Shown here piece by piece: positions 7,167 through 14,024 of a stretch of DNA of 17,616 bases; position 1 is the first letter of the stretch, and each line of letters starts with the position of its first letter. The notes beneath the pieces are model-generated. The model ran no database searches and was not told the DNA's origin. It was given only the letters and a program-made list of their open reading frames with translations. Made by a program: the position numbers and the translations under genes. Source of the stretch: DASQLQ01 sp035629935 (lineage in GTDB: Bacteria; Actinomycetota; CADDZG01; WHSQ01); NCBI GenBank assembly GCA_035629935.1, contig DASQLQ010000078.1, forward strand, positions 1-17,616, given 5' to 3'.

Positions 7167-7970
7167 ATGCGCAGACCCCTTGTGGTGAGTCTCATGGTCC
7201 TGGCTTTGGCGTCGATCCCGGCCTCGGTCGCGCTTGCTCAGGTTGCGCCGCAGTACACGGGTAGCGAACCGGCCGATGGGGCGGGGATGCACAAGGCGCC
7301 CGATACGGTCACCGTGACGTTCTCCGAGCCGCTCGATGGATCCTCGAAGTTGATCGTCAAAGACCACTGCGGGAACCGTCTCGACGACGGCAAGGTAACG
7401 GTCTCGATCACGGAACTGAGTGTGGGCATCGAGGACAAGCCATCCGGCCACTACATGGTGACCTACGCAGCCGTCGGGATCGGTGGCATCACCGGCACCA
7501 CCGAGGGAACCTTCAGTTTCAAGGTGCACGCGGGCACCGGCTGCGATGGGGGTGCCGGGCACGACCAGCACGGTGGTACGGGAACGGATCACTCAGGTTC
7601 TGACGATCACTCGGGTGGGTCGGACCATTCCGGCCACTCGGGAGGTTCTGGCCACAACGCAGGATCCGGGGATGGACACACGGCCGATCACTCAGGAGGA
7701 GCCCACGACGATCACGGCGCTATGGCGAGTGACGATCATTCCGACCACGCCGCCGGCGGGAACACTGAGCATCAAGACCATCGCAACGATGCGGTCGCTG
7801 ATGCCGAGCGAAAGAAAGAGAACCAGGAGAGGCTCACGCAGCTCGCAACCGGTGGCAGTCCGTACCCGGGCTTGGGGCCGGACTCCGAGGCAGTGCTGAT
7901 GTCGCTCGGCCTGGCCGCTGCTTTCGGCCTGCTGGGGGGATGGGTTCTCAGGACTTCGAGCCGGACGTAA
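7167..7970 (+). CDS. CopC-domain protein with His-rich linker and C-terminal membrane anchor
   Basis: A 267-aa exported protein. The order is a signal peptide (1-24, VALA-Q); a CopC-like beta-sandwich (about 26-122) with the family pattern GSEPADGAGMHKAPDTVTV and FSEPLDG (52-58); a Gly/Asp/Ser linker carrying 15 histidines between residues 132 and 205; a short charged helix (about 210-226); and one membrane helix (about 243-262) with a basic end. It probably binds copper outside the cell and passes it to the CopD-like protein encoded just downstream on the other strand. The mature N-terminus is Gln-Val, so the histidine that forms the copper brace in classical CopC is missing; the His-rich linker may replace it. 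The last 23 bp overlap the 3' end of the copD-like gene. Confidence 0.88.
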   Translation: MRRPLVVSLMVLALASIPASVALAQVAPQYTGSEPADGAGMHKAPDTVTVTFSEPLDGSSKLIVKDHCGNRLDDGKVTVSITELSVGIEDKPSGHYMVTYAAVGIGGITGTTEGTFSFKVHAGTGCDGGAGHDQHGGTGTDHSGSDDHSGGSDHSGHSGGSGHNAGSGDGHTADHSGGAHDDHGAMASDDHSDHAAGGNTEHQDHRNDAVADAERKKENQERLTQLATGGSPYPGLGPDSEAVLMSLGLAAAFGLLGGWVLRTSSRT

Positions 7971-9042
7971 CGCTTCCCGTGTCCGCGGGCACGGGGGTTT
8001 CTTTGGTCCTGCCCAACCCGACGAGGATCCCGGTCACACCCATCACAACGAGCGCAAGAACGAGCTCGGCCGCGATGGTCTTGCGGAACACGCGAGCCGA
8101 TTCCCCGCCCTCCTCAGACTTCAACGCGCGATCTAGTCGATCTTTGATGATGAAGTGATTCACCCCCCCGAGGGCCAGCACCACTAGGAACAGCACGATC
8201 TTTATCGCCAAGGTCCGGCCATAGCCGGAGTCGATCAGATCGTTGAACGCACCGACGTGGAGGAAAGAGTTGAGTGTGCCGGTGATCGCGAGAATGGTGA
8301 TCGTCACTGCGGCCAACGTGGAGAAGCGCAGCACCGCCGGCGCCAGCACCTGAAGCCGATCCGTATCGGAGCCCGACTGTCGCCATGCGTCCGGAAGAAC
8401 CAGAGCGAGAACGACGATGCCGGTGAACCACACCGCTCCTGACATCAGATGCAAAGCGTCGTTCACCAACGAGACGAAACGAGGAGAAGCAACCGCCGCG
8501 TGACCCGAGAACGTGCTGGTCAGCAGCAACAAGCCGGCAAGAGTGGCCCACGCCCCCCACCACAACTTAGTGGGTGTCGGCCTCTCGTCTCCGGCCCCCG
8601 CCAGGATCGACATCCCTACCCGCCCCGAGAGGATCACCGCGAGCGCACCCAGTAGAGGGAATCGGATGAAGTACCACTGGCCGAACGTCGTTTCGAGCGT
8701 GCCCATGAACGAATCGCTGGTGAGCGAGCCATCACCCGATTCGGCGATCAGCACCGCCTGCAGCACGACCGCCACAAGCGTCACCACCGCCGAAGCGATG
8801 AGGGCCGACTGGATCATCCCCTCGCAGCGGGCGGCGACCCGGGAGCGAGCCCGGGCCCATCTCTCCCCCCGCAGGGTGGAGAACACGGGACGAAGAACCA
8901 AGAGAGACAATGGGATGAACCCGAAGATGATGGCGTGAGCCGAGAAGGCTGCAAAGCGAACACAGGTGAAGGCCGCGAAGCGAAACGTGTCTTCGAAAGC
9001 GGCCAGATCGGACGGGGATTGAGAGAATCGGAAGATGTCCAT
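7948..9042 (-). CDS. CopD-family copper resistance/import membrane protein
   Basis: A 364-aa polytopic membrane protein with about eight to nine hydrophobic segments. The CopD core shows TFSGHAAVASPRFVSLVND (about 176-194), ALHLMSGAVWFTGIVVLAL (about 195-213) and SGYGRTLAIKIVLFLVVLAL (about 278-297), matching CopD/YcnJ proteins thought to move copper across the membrane. The N-terminus before the first helix holds a small internal duplication (RFAAF at 21-25 and 29-33). The start at 9042 lacks a good ribosome site, and only 18 bp separate it from a divergent small gene, so the true start could be further in. It is convergent with the CopC-like gene and overlaps its 3' end by 23 bp; the pair likely works together but cannot be one operon. 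Confidence 0.88.
   Translation of the reverse strand: MDIFRFSQSPSDLAAFEDTFRFAAFTCVRFAAFSAHAIIFGFIPLSLLVLRPVFSTLRGERWARARSRVAARCEGMIQSALIASAVVTLVAVVLQAVLIAESGDGSLTSDSFMGTLETTFGQWYFIRFPLLGALAVILSGRVGMSILAGAGDERPTPTKLWWGAWATLAGLLLLTSTFSGHAAVASPRFVSLVNDALHLMSGAVWFTGIVVLALVLPDAWRQSGSDTDRLQVLAPAVLRFSTLAAVTITILAITGTLNSFLHVGAFNDLIDSGYGRTLAIKIVLFLVVLALGGVNHFIIKDRLDRALKSEEGGESARVFRKTIAAELVLALVVMGVTGILVGLGRTKETPVPADTGSVTSGSKS
7976..8002 (+). terminator. Candidate terminator of the copC-like gene
   Basis: CCCGTG (7976-7981) pairs with CACGGG (7990-7995) across an 8-nt loop that is itself self-complementary, followed by GGTTTCT. It begins 6 bp after the copC-like stop codon and lies within the last codons of the convergent copD-like gene. 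Confidence 0.4.
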
Positions 9043-9060
9043 CCGGATTAGGAGTCTCGC

Positions 9061-9186
9061 ATGACGTCAGCGCAACTCGTCTTGATATCCGTCACATCGG
9101 CGATCGTCGCCGTGTTCGTGATGTTGGTGGTTGCAACCATCAAGCGGGCCAGAGCCAAAGAGAAGGAAGACGATCCCGGCCCATAA
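9061..9186 (+). CDS. 41-aa small single-pass membrane protein
   Basis: A small open frame with an AGGAG ribosome site 7-8 nt before ATG 9061. The product has one hydrophobic helix (about residues 6-26, LVLISVTSAIVAVFVMLVV) and a charged tail, KRARAKEKEDDPGP, ending at TAA 9184-9186. The predicted topology is N-outside with a basic and acidic cytoplasmic tail. It is divergent from the copD-like gene with only 18 bp between starts. I recognise no family. The strong ribosome site, clean helix and positive-inside pattern support it being real; length alone would not. Confidence 0.6.
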   Translation: MTSAQLVLISVTSAIVAVFVMLVVATIKRARAKEKEDDPGP

Positions 9187-9204
9187 GGCCGGCCGAGCGG
9201 TCCC

Positions 9205-9280
9205 AGGCCGTTAGGCCTTGAAGCCCTGGCCGCTAGGCCTTGAAGCCCCTGGCCGCTAGGCCTTGAAGCCTTTGGCCGCT
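9205..9280. repeat. Tandem repeat of the 3' tail of the STAS gene
   Basis: Three units of 22-23 bp lie head to tail at 9213-9234, 9235-9257 and 9258-9280, with a degenerate fourth start at about 9205-9212. On the minus strand the unit reads AGCGGCCAAAGGCTTCAAGG plus CCT, with variation at the AAA/GGG position. Unit 9258-9280 encodes the C-terminus AAKGFKA of the STAS protein, with its stop completed just beyond; the others are downstream copies that keep the stop. GC-rich pairing within the array could aid termination. Confidence 0.85.
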
Positions 9281-9609
9281 TCCTCGACGGTCGGGGCGAT
9301 CGAAACACCCTCGCCGAAGCCCGTGATCGTGAACAGCTTGAGATGCTGCTCGCGAGTGCAGGCGATGGCCAGATCACCACCGGCTTCACGGAGACGCCGT
9401 ACGCCACCCATCAGGGCACCCAGCCCGGAGGAATCCATGAATGGGACCGAATCGAGGTCCACGACGATCCGGGGGCTCTCCTGCTCGATGATGTCGCCGA
9501 TCGCGTCCCGCAGAGAGCCGACCGTGTAAACGTCCAGGTCGCCCCCCGGCTTGAGGACCCGATATTCGCCCTCGTCGCTGATGTCGATGTCTATCTTTTG
9601 CTGCGCCAC
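9256..9609 (-). CDS. STAS-domain anti-sigma factor antagonist
   Basis: A 117-aa protein of the SpoIIAA/RsbV type. The hallmark FMDSSGLGALMGG (57-69) includes the phosphorylatable serine, most likely S60. When dephosphorylated, such proteins bind an anti-sigma kinase and release a sigma factor. The GTG start (9607-9609) follows an AGAGGA ribosome site and overlaps by 19 bp the 3' end of the upstream SpoIIE-type phosphatase gene, its obvious activator. No RsbW-like kinase or sigma gene lies in the window. The last codons belong to a 23-bp tandem repeat that continues past the stop. Confidence 0.93.
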   Translation of the reverse strand: MAQQKIDIDISDEGEYRVLKPGGDLDVYTVGSLRDAIGDIIEQESPRIVVDLDSVPFMDSSGLGALMGGVRRLREAGGDLAIACTREQHLKLFTITGFGEGVSIAPTVEEAAKGFKA

Positions 9610-11174
9610 GATTCCTCTCCCAGTCGATCAGGCTCTTCCCCGGCCGCAGGGGCGCCGATGAACTCAACGATGAGCATCGTTAGATCGTCATCGAGCTTAC
9701 CGGCTGCGAAGCGCTCGACTTCCGCCACCAGCTCGTGCTCCAGAGCCTCGGAATCCAGTGGCGAGAGCTTGATCAACGCCTCGGCCAGCCGATGCTCGCC
9801 AAAAACCTCTGCACCAGGGGATTTCGCCTCTAGGAACCCGTCGGTGAAGATCAGCAAACGGTCCCCGGGAGCCAGCTGTACGACCGTTTCCACCAGCCCC
9901 GGGTCCTCGAACCAGCCCAGAGCCCGATTCCGCGGCCCCTCGAGGTAATAGCCCTGCGAGACGCTATCCGGGGCCCCGGGGGCCCGCAGGATGAAGGGGG
10001 AGTGATGACCCATGTTGATCCAGCGGGCATTCCCCGACTGGAGGTCGACCGACGCATAAACGACGGTAGTGAACGATTCCGGGTCGCTCGCATCCCTGAG
10101 GGCGCGATTCGCGGCCTCGAGAACACGTTTCGGCTCTGCTCCCCTGCCCCGCTCCGCCCTCAGTGCGGACAAAGCCACGGTCGCCATCAGCGCAGCGGCG
10201 ATCCCCTTACCGGAGGCATCCCCTACGACGATGGTCAGCGCCTTTCCGACTACGTCGATGTCGTACCAGTCCCCGCCCACGAGGTTGGCCTGCCTCTGAA
10301 GTGGAACAACCCGAGCGCCGGGGGTGTCGGGCACCGATCGTCGCAGCAGGTTCTTCTGGATCGAGGCAGCGATCTCGAGCTCGCGATCCTGCAACGCAAG
10401 TTGCTGTAACCGTTTCAATCCCACCTGCATCTCATTGAATCGCGTCGCGAGCTCCCCGATCTCATCCCGCGCTGTGATCTCGACCCGTTGATTGAAGTCA
10501 CCACGTTCGATCCCACGAGCAGCGTCGACGAGGCGATGAAGATTGACGACCAACCGGCGCGGAAGCGTGAACGCAAGCAGGCCGCCGAGGGCTAAGGCAC
10601 CGGCGATAACTGCTCCCAGGATGAGCAGTGCATTGTTCGCGGCCGACTGCACGTCCTTCTCGCTCTCGATGCGCAGGCCATCTTGTTGCGCCCGAAGCAA
10701 TCCTCCGAGTGTTTCGATCTCGCTGATCAGTGGGGTGCCTTCCTGGCCCAGAACCCGGAACGCCTGCGTGCGGTCGCCTCGCGAGGCCAGTGGGATCACC
10801 TTGTCGTCAACGAGCTCCTGGAAGTTCTCGCCGGCTCCCGTTAGATCGTTCAGTAACCCTCGCTCCTCCGAGGAACGGAACAGGTTCCCGGCCCGGTCCT
10901 CCCAAACGTTCGCGATCGCCACCTCTTGTCGGTACTGGTCGAGCAAGGAAGGCTGACTCCCGATGAGGTAACCACGCACCGCTCCGGATTGAGCCGTGTA
11001 GGAACGCACGATCTCGTCCACGGCGATCAGGCCCGGGATCGCATTGTCGAAGACTTTCCTCTGAACGTCCCTGAGCGAAAGGAACAATGAGAGGGTCACC
11101 CATCCCAGCAGGGCGATGAGAACCAGCAACAACGCGAACCCGCCGGAGATCTTCCAGCGCAGTGAGAGTCTCAT
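9591..11174 (-). CDS. Membrane sensor with HAMP and SpoIIE-type phosphatase (RsbU-like)
   Basis: A 527-aa sensor phosphatase. Domains in order: TM1 (about 10-32); an extracytoplasmic four-helix sensor (about 33-180) of the 4HB/CHASE3 kind, with FDNAIPGLIAVDEIVRSYTA; TM2 (about 182-204); HAMP (about 205-260, containing GDFNQRVEITARDEIGEL); and a PP2C-like SpoIIE domain (about 265-508). Metal-binding acidic residues are D302 in GGDWYD, D319 in GDASGKG, D445 in FTDGFLEA and D496/D497 in DDDLTM, so it should be active. It would dephosphorylate the STAS protein encoded immediately downstream and so switch on a stress sigma factor. ATG 11174 follows AAGGAAG. Its 5' end faces a divergent metallophosphoesterase gene 43 bp away. 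Confidence 0.94.
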   Translation of the reverse strand: MRLSLRWKISGGFALLLVLIALLGWVTLSLFLSLRDVQRKVFDNAIPGLIAVDEIVRSYTAQSGAVRGYLIGSQPSLLDQYRQEVAIANVWEDRAGNLFRSSEERGLLNDLTGAGENFQELVDDKVIPLASRGDRTQAFRVLGQEGTPLISEIETLGGLLRAQQDGLRIESEKDVQSAANNALLILGAVIAGALALGGLLAFTLPRRLVVNLHRLVDAARGIERGDFNQRVEITARDEIGELATRFNEMQVGLKRLQQLALQDRELEIAASIQKNLLRRSVPDTPGARVVPLQRQANLVGGDWYDIDVVGKALTIVVGDASGKGIAAALMATVALSALRAERGRGAEPKRVLEAANRALRDASDPESFTTVVYASVDLQSGNARWINMGHHSPFILRAPGAPDSVSQGYYLEGPRNRALGWFEDPGLVETVVQLAPGDRLLIFTDGFLEAKSPGAEVFGEHRLAEALIKLSPLDSEALEHELVAEVERFAAGKLDDDLTMLIVEFIGAPAAGEEPDRLGEESWRSKR

Positions 11175-11202
11175 GCATCACTTCCTTGTCCCAAGAGGTA
11201 AG

Positions 11203-11208
11203 TATCCT
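11203..11208 (+). promoter_or_regulatory. Candidate -10 box before the metallophosphoesterase
   Basis: TATCCT fits TANNNT and ends 9 nt before ATG 11218, in the 43-bp gap to the divergent phosphatase gene. It suggests a leaderless or near-leaderless transcript. No -35 box is obvious. Confidence 0.35.
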
Positions 11209-11217
11209 CGACCGCAG

Positions 11218-12090
11218 ATGGCTCTTCTCCGCCGGTTGACCGCCCTCGGGGCGATAGCGGCCGCCTATTCGCTGGTAGAAGCCCGCAGCTATCGGCTCGC
11301 GCGGCGGGTCGTTCGCGTGCAAGCTCCCATCGATCGTTTGACGATCCTGCACGTTTCCGACACCCACCTGACGGGGCCCGATTCTCCTCTCGTACCGTTC
11401 CTTGAGCGCCTCCCCGAGTTGGTCGGCACGACCCCCGATCTCGTGGTCGTAACGGGGGACCTGATCGAGAACAACAGGGGGATCGAACCGGTAGTCGCGT
11501 CACTTTCGCGACTCGAAGCACAGGTGGGGCGGTACTACGTTCTCGGGTCGCATGACTACTTCCAGTCCGAGAACCCGCACTTCCTGAAGTACCTGACCGG
11601 CGATCGGAAGATCCCCGTCTCGACTCCCGCAGACACCACCGCTCTAGAAAGCGGACTGCGGGACAAGGGTTGGATCTCCGCGATGAACCAGACCCATCAC
11701 CTCGACACCTCACTGGGCCGAATCCGGATAGCAGGGGTCGCAGACCCCTACATGAACTGGCACGAGACCGCGCATATCCATCGCGCCCCCGGAGATGTGC
11801 TGGCGCTCGGGCTGATGCATGCCCCCGACGTCGTTTCGGAATGCATCCTGAACGGATTCGACGTTGCGTTCGCCGGCCATACGCACGGCGGACAGGTACG
11901 CATCCCCCCGATCGGGTCCATCGTGACGAACAGCGATCTTCCCGCAGGGCTCGCCTACGGACTCAATCGGGTGGGGGCGGGTTGGCTCCACGTGAGCCCT
12001 GGTCTCGGCACGAGCCATTACTCCCCGATCCGCTTCTGCTGTCCTCCCGAGGCAACATTGCTCGAACTGGTGGGCAGCGCGTCCAGATAG
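11218..12090 (+). CDS. Calcineurin-like metallophosphoesterase (YkuE-like)
   Basis: A 290-aa phosphoesterase with an N-terminal hydrophobic segment (about 7-21) that likely anchors it to the membrane. Metal-site motifs are HVSDTH (45-50; D48, H50), VVTGDLIE (77-84; D81), VLGSHDYF (108-115), LMHAPD (199-204; H201) and AGHTHGGQ (219-226; H221, H223). The third motif is usually GNHD, or GSND in related actinobacterial proteins; here it is GSHD, so Asn is replaced while His and Asp remain. The upstream frame stays open, but ATG 11218 gives the usual start and is preceded by a TANNNT box. Related proteins hydrolyse phospholipid or cell-wall precursors; the substrate here is unknown. It may be co-oriented with the next gene, 30 bp away. 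Confidence 0.9.
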   Translation: MALLRRLTALGAIAAAYSLVEARSYRLARRVVRVQAPIDRLTILHVSDTHLTGPDSPLVPFLERLPELVGTTPDLVVVTGDLIENNRGIEPVVASLSRLEAQVGRYYVLGSHDYFQSENPHFLKYLTGDRKIPVSTPADTTALESGLRDKGWISAMNQTHHLDTSLGRIRIAGVADPYMNWHETAHIHRAPGDVLALGLMHAPDVVSECILNGFDVAFAGHTHGGQVRIPPIGSIVTNSDLPAGLAYGLNRVGAGWLHVSPGLGTSHYSPIRFCCPPEATLLELVGSASR

Positions 12091-12104
12091 GCGACAGGGT
12101 CGCC

Positions 12105-12110
12105 TAGCAT
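12105..12110 (+). promoter_or_regulatory. Candidate -10 box before the EEP-family gene
   Basis: TAGCAT lies 10 nt before ATG 12121, with no ribosome site in between. The same hexamer stands before the tRNA gene. It is consistent with a leaderless start for this secreted protein. Confidence 0.35.
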
Positions 12111-12120
12111 CGGCCCTTCT

Positions 12121-13755
12121 ATGCGCGCACTCCGCCTGGGCATCGCGCTCGCCCTGCTGCTCTCCATCACGACCGTTCCGACGGCCGTGGGTCAGCCCAC
12201 GCCCGATATCAAACAGTCCCCGCCGGGGCAGATCTCGATCGTTTCGATCAACATGCAGCAGTATCCGATCCTCGGGATACGCCGCTTCCGTGCGATGTTC
12301 CAGCTGTCACGCGCTTTGCGTCGCCGTCCTCACTCTTTCGACGGCGGGTACCAGGGAGCGGTCCACGCGCCGGACATCCTCGTGCTCACGGAGATAAGGC
12401 CCTCGAACCTCGAGATCTTCGAGCACATCATCCGGCAGCGGTTCGGTGTGAAATACAGGATCGTCGGACCTCACGATGCCGCGGCTGCGTTGCTGGTGAA
12501 TCCGAACACCGTGTCCCCGCTCGGCGAAGTTCTCTCCCTGCAGGACGCGTGCTCGTCTCCTGCAGACGACCGATACCCAACGCGCAACTATCCGTTCGGC
12601 CGGTTCATCGAGCAGCCCAGCGGCGCGACCTTTGGCGTCCTCGGAATCCACTTCCCGAAACAGGGCGTCGGTGCACCCGATTGTCTAAGTCGGAATGTGG
12701 AGCAGTTACGAGTGATGCTCGAGGCCGAGCAGACCCCCACTTTCATCGCCGGTGATTTCAACCGGAGGCCCGCTATGGAAACGTACGAATGCGACCCGGA
12801 CGAGCGGTCAGGGCCCCTGCCCTGGTACTCGACGCTGACTTCAGCAGACAGCACGGGGCGCCGTTACTTCGACGCGATCAGGCTGCACAACCGCAATAAC
12901 GGGATCCTGATGGACTTCGAATGGACCCACGAACAGAAGACCAAGAAGATCGCGGATTGCACGGGCAACGTTCACCACCTGCGATCGAGGATCGACTACA
13001 TCTTCTCCGCCGACGCCGGGATCGCAGAAGCTCACACCGATCACCCGGGCTGGGGCGGAATCGTGCCCGGAGAACGCAACCCAGGAACGTTCAAGTATTC
13101 GGATCACCGATGGGTCTGGGGACGGTTCGTCGTATCGGGACCAGCTCAGCCGGAAAGACCCCAGGTCGCAGCCGATGTGGGTGGAGTCATGAACGTGTCC
13201 TGGAAGCCGATCGAAGGAGCTGCCGGTTACGTCCTGTACCGGGCGTTCGGTGAGCATGACTTCGCCGTCTTGGAGAGATTCTCGGCCGACATCACAAGCT
13301 TCGAAGACACGCAAACGCTCCACGAGCGGAGCTACAAGTACGCCGTGGCGGCCGTCGGTGCCGATGGCGGCCAGGGGATCGAATCGCGAGGTGAAACGGA
13401 TGTCGCCGACGCTCGCGGCCCCGAGGTCGTCTTCATCGACCCCCCGCGTAGTGCGATCGGCGTGGGACCCGGCAAATCCCTTTCGGTTCGATTCGATGAG
13501 GGTGTGGCCGACGACAGCGTCAACCAGCAGTCGATCCGCGTTTACGTGGACGGCCACTCCGTTGCCGGTTTCGTAGTGAGGAAGTTCCCGCGCCTGTTGA
13601 AGTTCAACCCGAGACAGCCCCTCAAGAAGGGCAGGCTCTACACGGTCGTTGTATCGCCGGGCCTGCGGGACAGGCTGGGTAACCCCAGCATCCGCTATGC
13701 ATGGAGCTTCCGGACCGAGGAGCCCCCGAAGAAACGAGGCCGAGGGCGCCGCTAA
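12121..13755 (+). CDS. Secreted endonuclease/exonuclease/phosphatase-family protein with Fn3 and Ig-like domains
   Basis: A 544-aa exported enzyme. A signal peptide (1-24, AVG-Q) is followed by an EEP (DNase I-like) domain at about 36-340. Its active-site residues are visible: N44 (SINMQQ), E91 (LTEIR), H177 (GIHFPK), D212 and N214 (AGDFNRRP), and D328-H329 (YSDHRWVWGRF). An Fn3-like module (about 345-430; VSWKPIEGAAGYVLYRA) and a Big_5-like Ig domain (about 434-532) come next, then a very basic tail (KKRGRGRR). It would cut extracellular nucleic acid or a phosphodiester lipid, and the tail could bind DNA or the cell envelope. Cysteines suggest disulfides outside the cell. Substrate choice is open. 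It ends 42 bp before the tRNA gene. Confidence 0.88.
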   Translation: MRALRLGIALALLLSITTVPTAVGQPTPDIKQSPPGQISIVSINMQQYPILGIRRFRAMFQLSRALRRRPHSFDGGYQGAVHAPDILVLTEIRPSNLEIFEHIIRQRFGVKYRIVGPHDAAAALLVNPNTVSPLGEVLSLQDACSSPADDRYPTRNYPFGRFIEQPSGATFGVLGIHFPKQGVGAPDCLSRNVEQLRVMLEAEQTPTFIAGDFNRRPAMETYECDPDERSGPLPWYSTLTSADSTGRRYFDAIRLHNRNNGILMDFEWTHEQKTKKIADCTGNVHHLRSRIDYIFSADAGIAEAHTDHPGWGGIVPGERNPGTFKYSDHRWVWGRFVVSGPAQPERPQVAADVGGVMNVSWKPIEGAAGYVLYRAFGEHDFAVLERFSADITSFEDTQTLHERSYKYAVAAVGADGGQGIESRGETDVADARGPEVVFIDPPRSAIGVGPGKSLSVRFDEGVADDSVNQQSIRVYVDGHSVAGFVVRKFPRLLKFNPRQPLKKGRLYTVVVSPGLRDRLGNPSIRYAWSFRTEEPPKKRGRGRR

Positions 13756-13762
13756 GCCACTT

Positions 13763-13777
13763 CTGGGCGAGCCCCAG
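13763..13777 (+). terminator. Possible terminator hairpin after the EEP gene
   Basis: CTGGG (13763-13767) pairs with CCCAG (13773-13777) across a 5-nt loop, followed by CCCTTGT. It is short, and it overlaps the region where the tRNA -35 would lie, so it is only a weak candidate. Confidence 0.3.
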
Positions 13778-13783
13778 CCCTTG

Positions 13784-13789
13784 TAGCAT
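13784..13789 (+). promoter_or_regulatory. Candidate -10 box of tRNA-Pro
   Basis: TAGCAT stands 8 bp before the first base of the tRNA, the usual -10 distance for a gene transcribed from near its mature end. The hexamer TTCTGG 17 bp upstream is a poor -35. Confidence 0.4.
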
Positions 13790-13797
13790 GGCCCCTT

Positions 13798-13874
13798 CGG
13801 GAAGTGGCGCAGTTTGGTAGCGCGCTGCGTTCGGGACGCAGAGGTCGGGGGTTCAAGTCCCCCCTTCCCGACCA
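13798..13874 (+). tRNA. tRNA-Pro, anticodon CGG
   Basis: A complete cloverleaf. The acceptor CGGGAAG (13798-13804) pairs with CTTCCCG (13864-13870), with discriminator A13871 and encoded CCA (13872-13874). The anticodon stem CTGCG (13825-13829) pairs with CGCAG (13837-13841), and the loop TTCGGGA gives anticodon CGG (13832-13834), reading proline codon CCG. The T arm is GGGGG-TTCAAGT-CCCCC. The 3' 48 bases from 13825 recur exactly at 17476-17523, so this gene is the insertion site of the element downstream and was restored on integration. The displaced copy reads GACTA where this one reads GACCA, so the encoded CCA came with the element or was lost later from the displaced end. Confidence 0.97.
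13825..13872. repeat. Left attachment site (attL core) in tRNA-Pro
   Basis: A 48-bp sequence from the 5' base of the anticodon stem to the first C of CCA, identical to 17476-17523. It is a direct repeat and marks the left boundary of the integrative element. The anticodon stem-loop, a known preferred crossover area of tyrosine integrases, is fully inside the core. Confidence 0.95.
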
Positions 13875-13933
13875 GGCATCATCAGTAAAAGCTGCAGGTC
13901 AGAGGCGGTTTACACGTATCGGTGAATATCGGG

Positions 13934-13954
13934 GAGTGTCGCTTGCTTTCGCTG
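13934..13954. repeat. Left copy of a regulator/excisionase-like repeat
   Basis: Shares the exact 10-mer GAGTGTCGCT and 17 of 21 bases with 15474-15494; extending left to 13921 and 15461 gives 24 of 34 matches. The positions, just inside attL and just upstream of the excisionase gene, suit a shared binding site for the excisionase or a repressor. This is inference. Confidence 0.55.
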
Positions 13955-13959
13955 ATTAC

Positions 13960-13997
13960 GTGGCAGTTTCGTGGAACCGTGTGGCATTCCCGTGGCA
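13960..13997. repeat. Left arm-type integrase sites (four GTGG[CA]A direct repeats)
   Basis: GTGGCA at 13960, 13981 and 13992 and GTGGAA at 13971 occur as direct repeats with 10-11 bp periodicity, close to one DNA turn. The same hexamer with 11-bp spacing stands at the right end (17399-17426). Arm-type sites bound by the N-terminal domain of lambda-like integrases show such layout. Confidence 0.65.
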
Positions 13998-14024
13998 AGG
14001 TCAGTTGAGAACGAGGAGGCCAGA

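Noticed and set aside
8935..8990. Internal duplication RFAAF in CopD as a possible frameshift or assembly fault
   Set aside because: The frame remains open through it and the hydrophobic pattern is kept; it is a minor in-frame duplication.
1..13797. Prophage or other mobile genes in the chromosomal part
   Set aside because: No recombinase, transposase, terminal repeat or phage structural gene is visible left of the tRNA.
13971..14024. Upstream GTG starts for the cargo nuclease
   Set aside because: They lie within the arm-type GTGGCA repeats and have no ribosome site; GTG 14025 has GAGGAGG at a proper distance.
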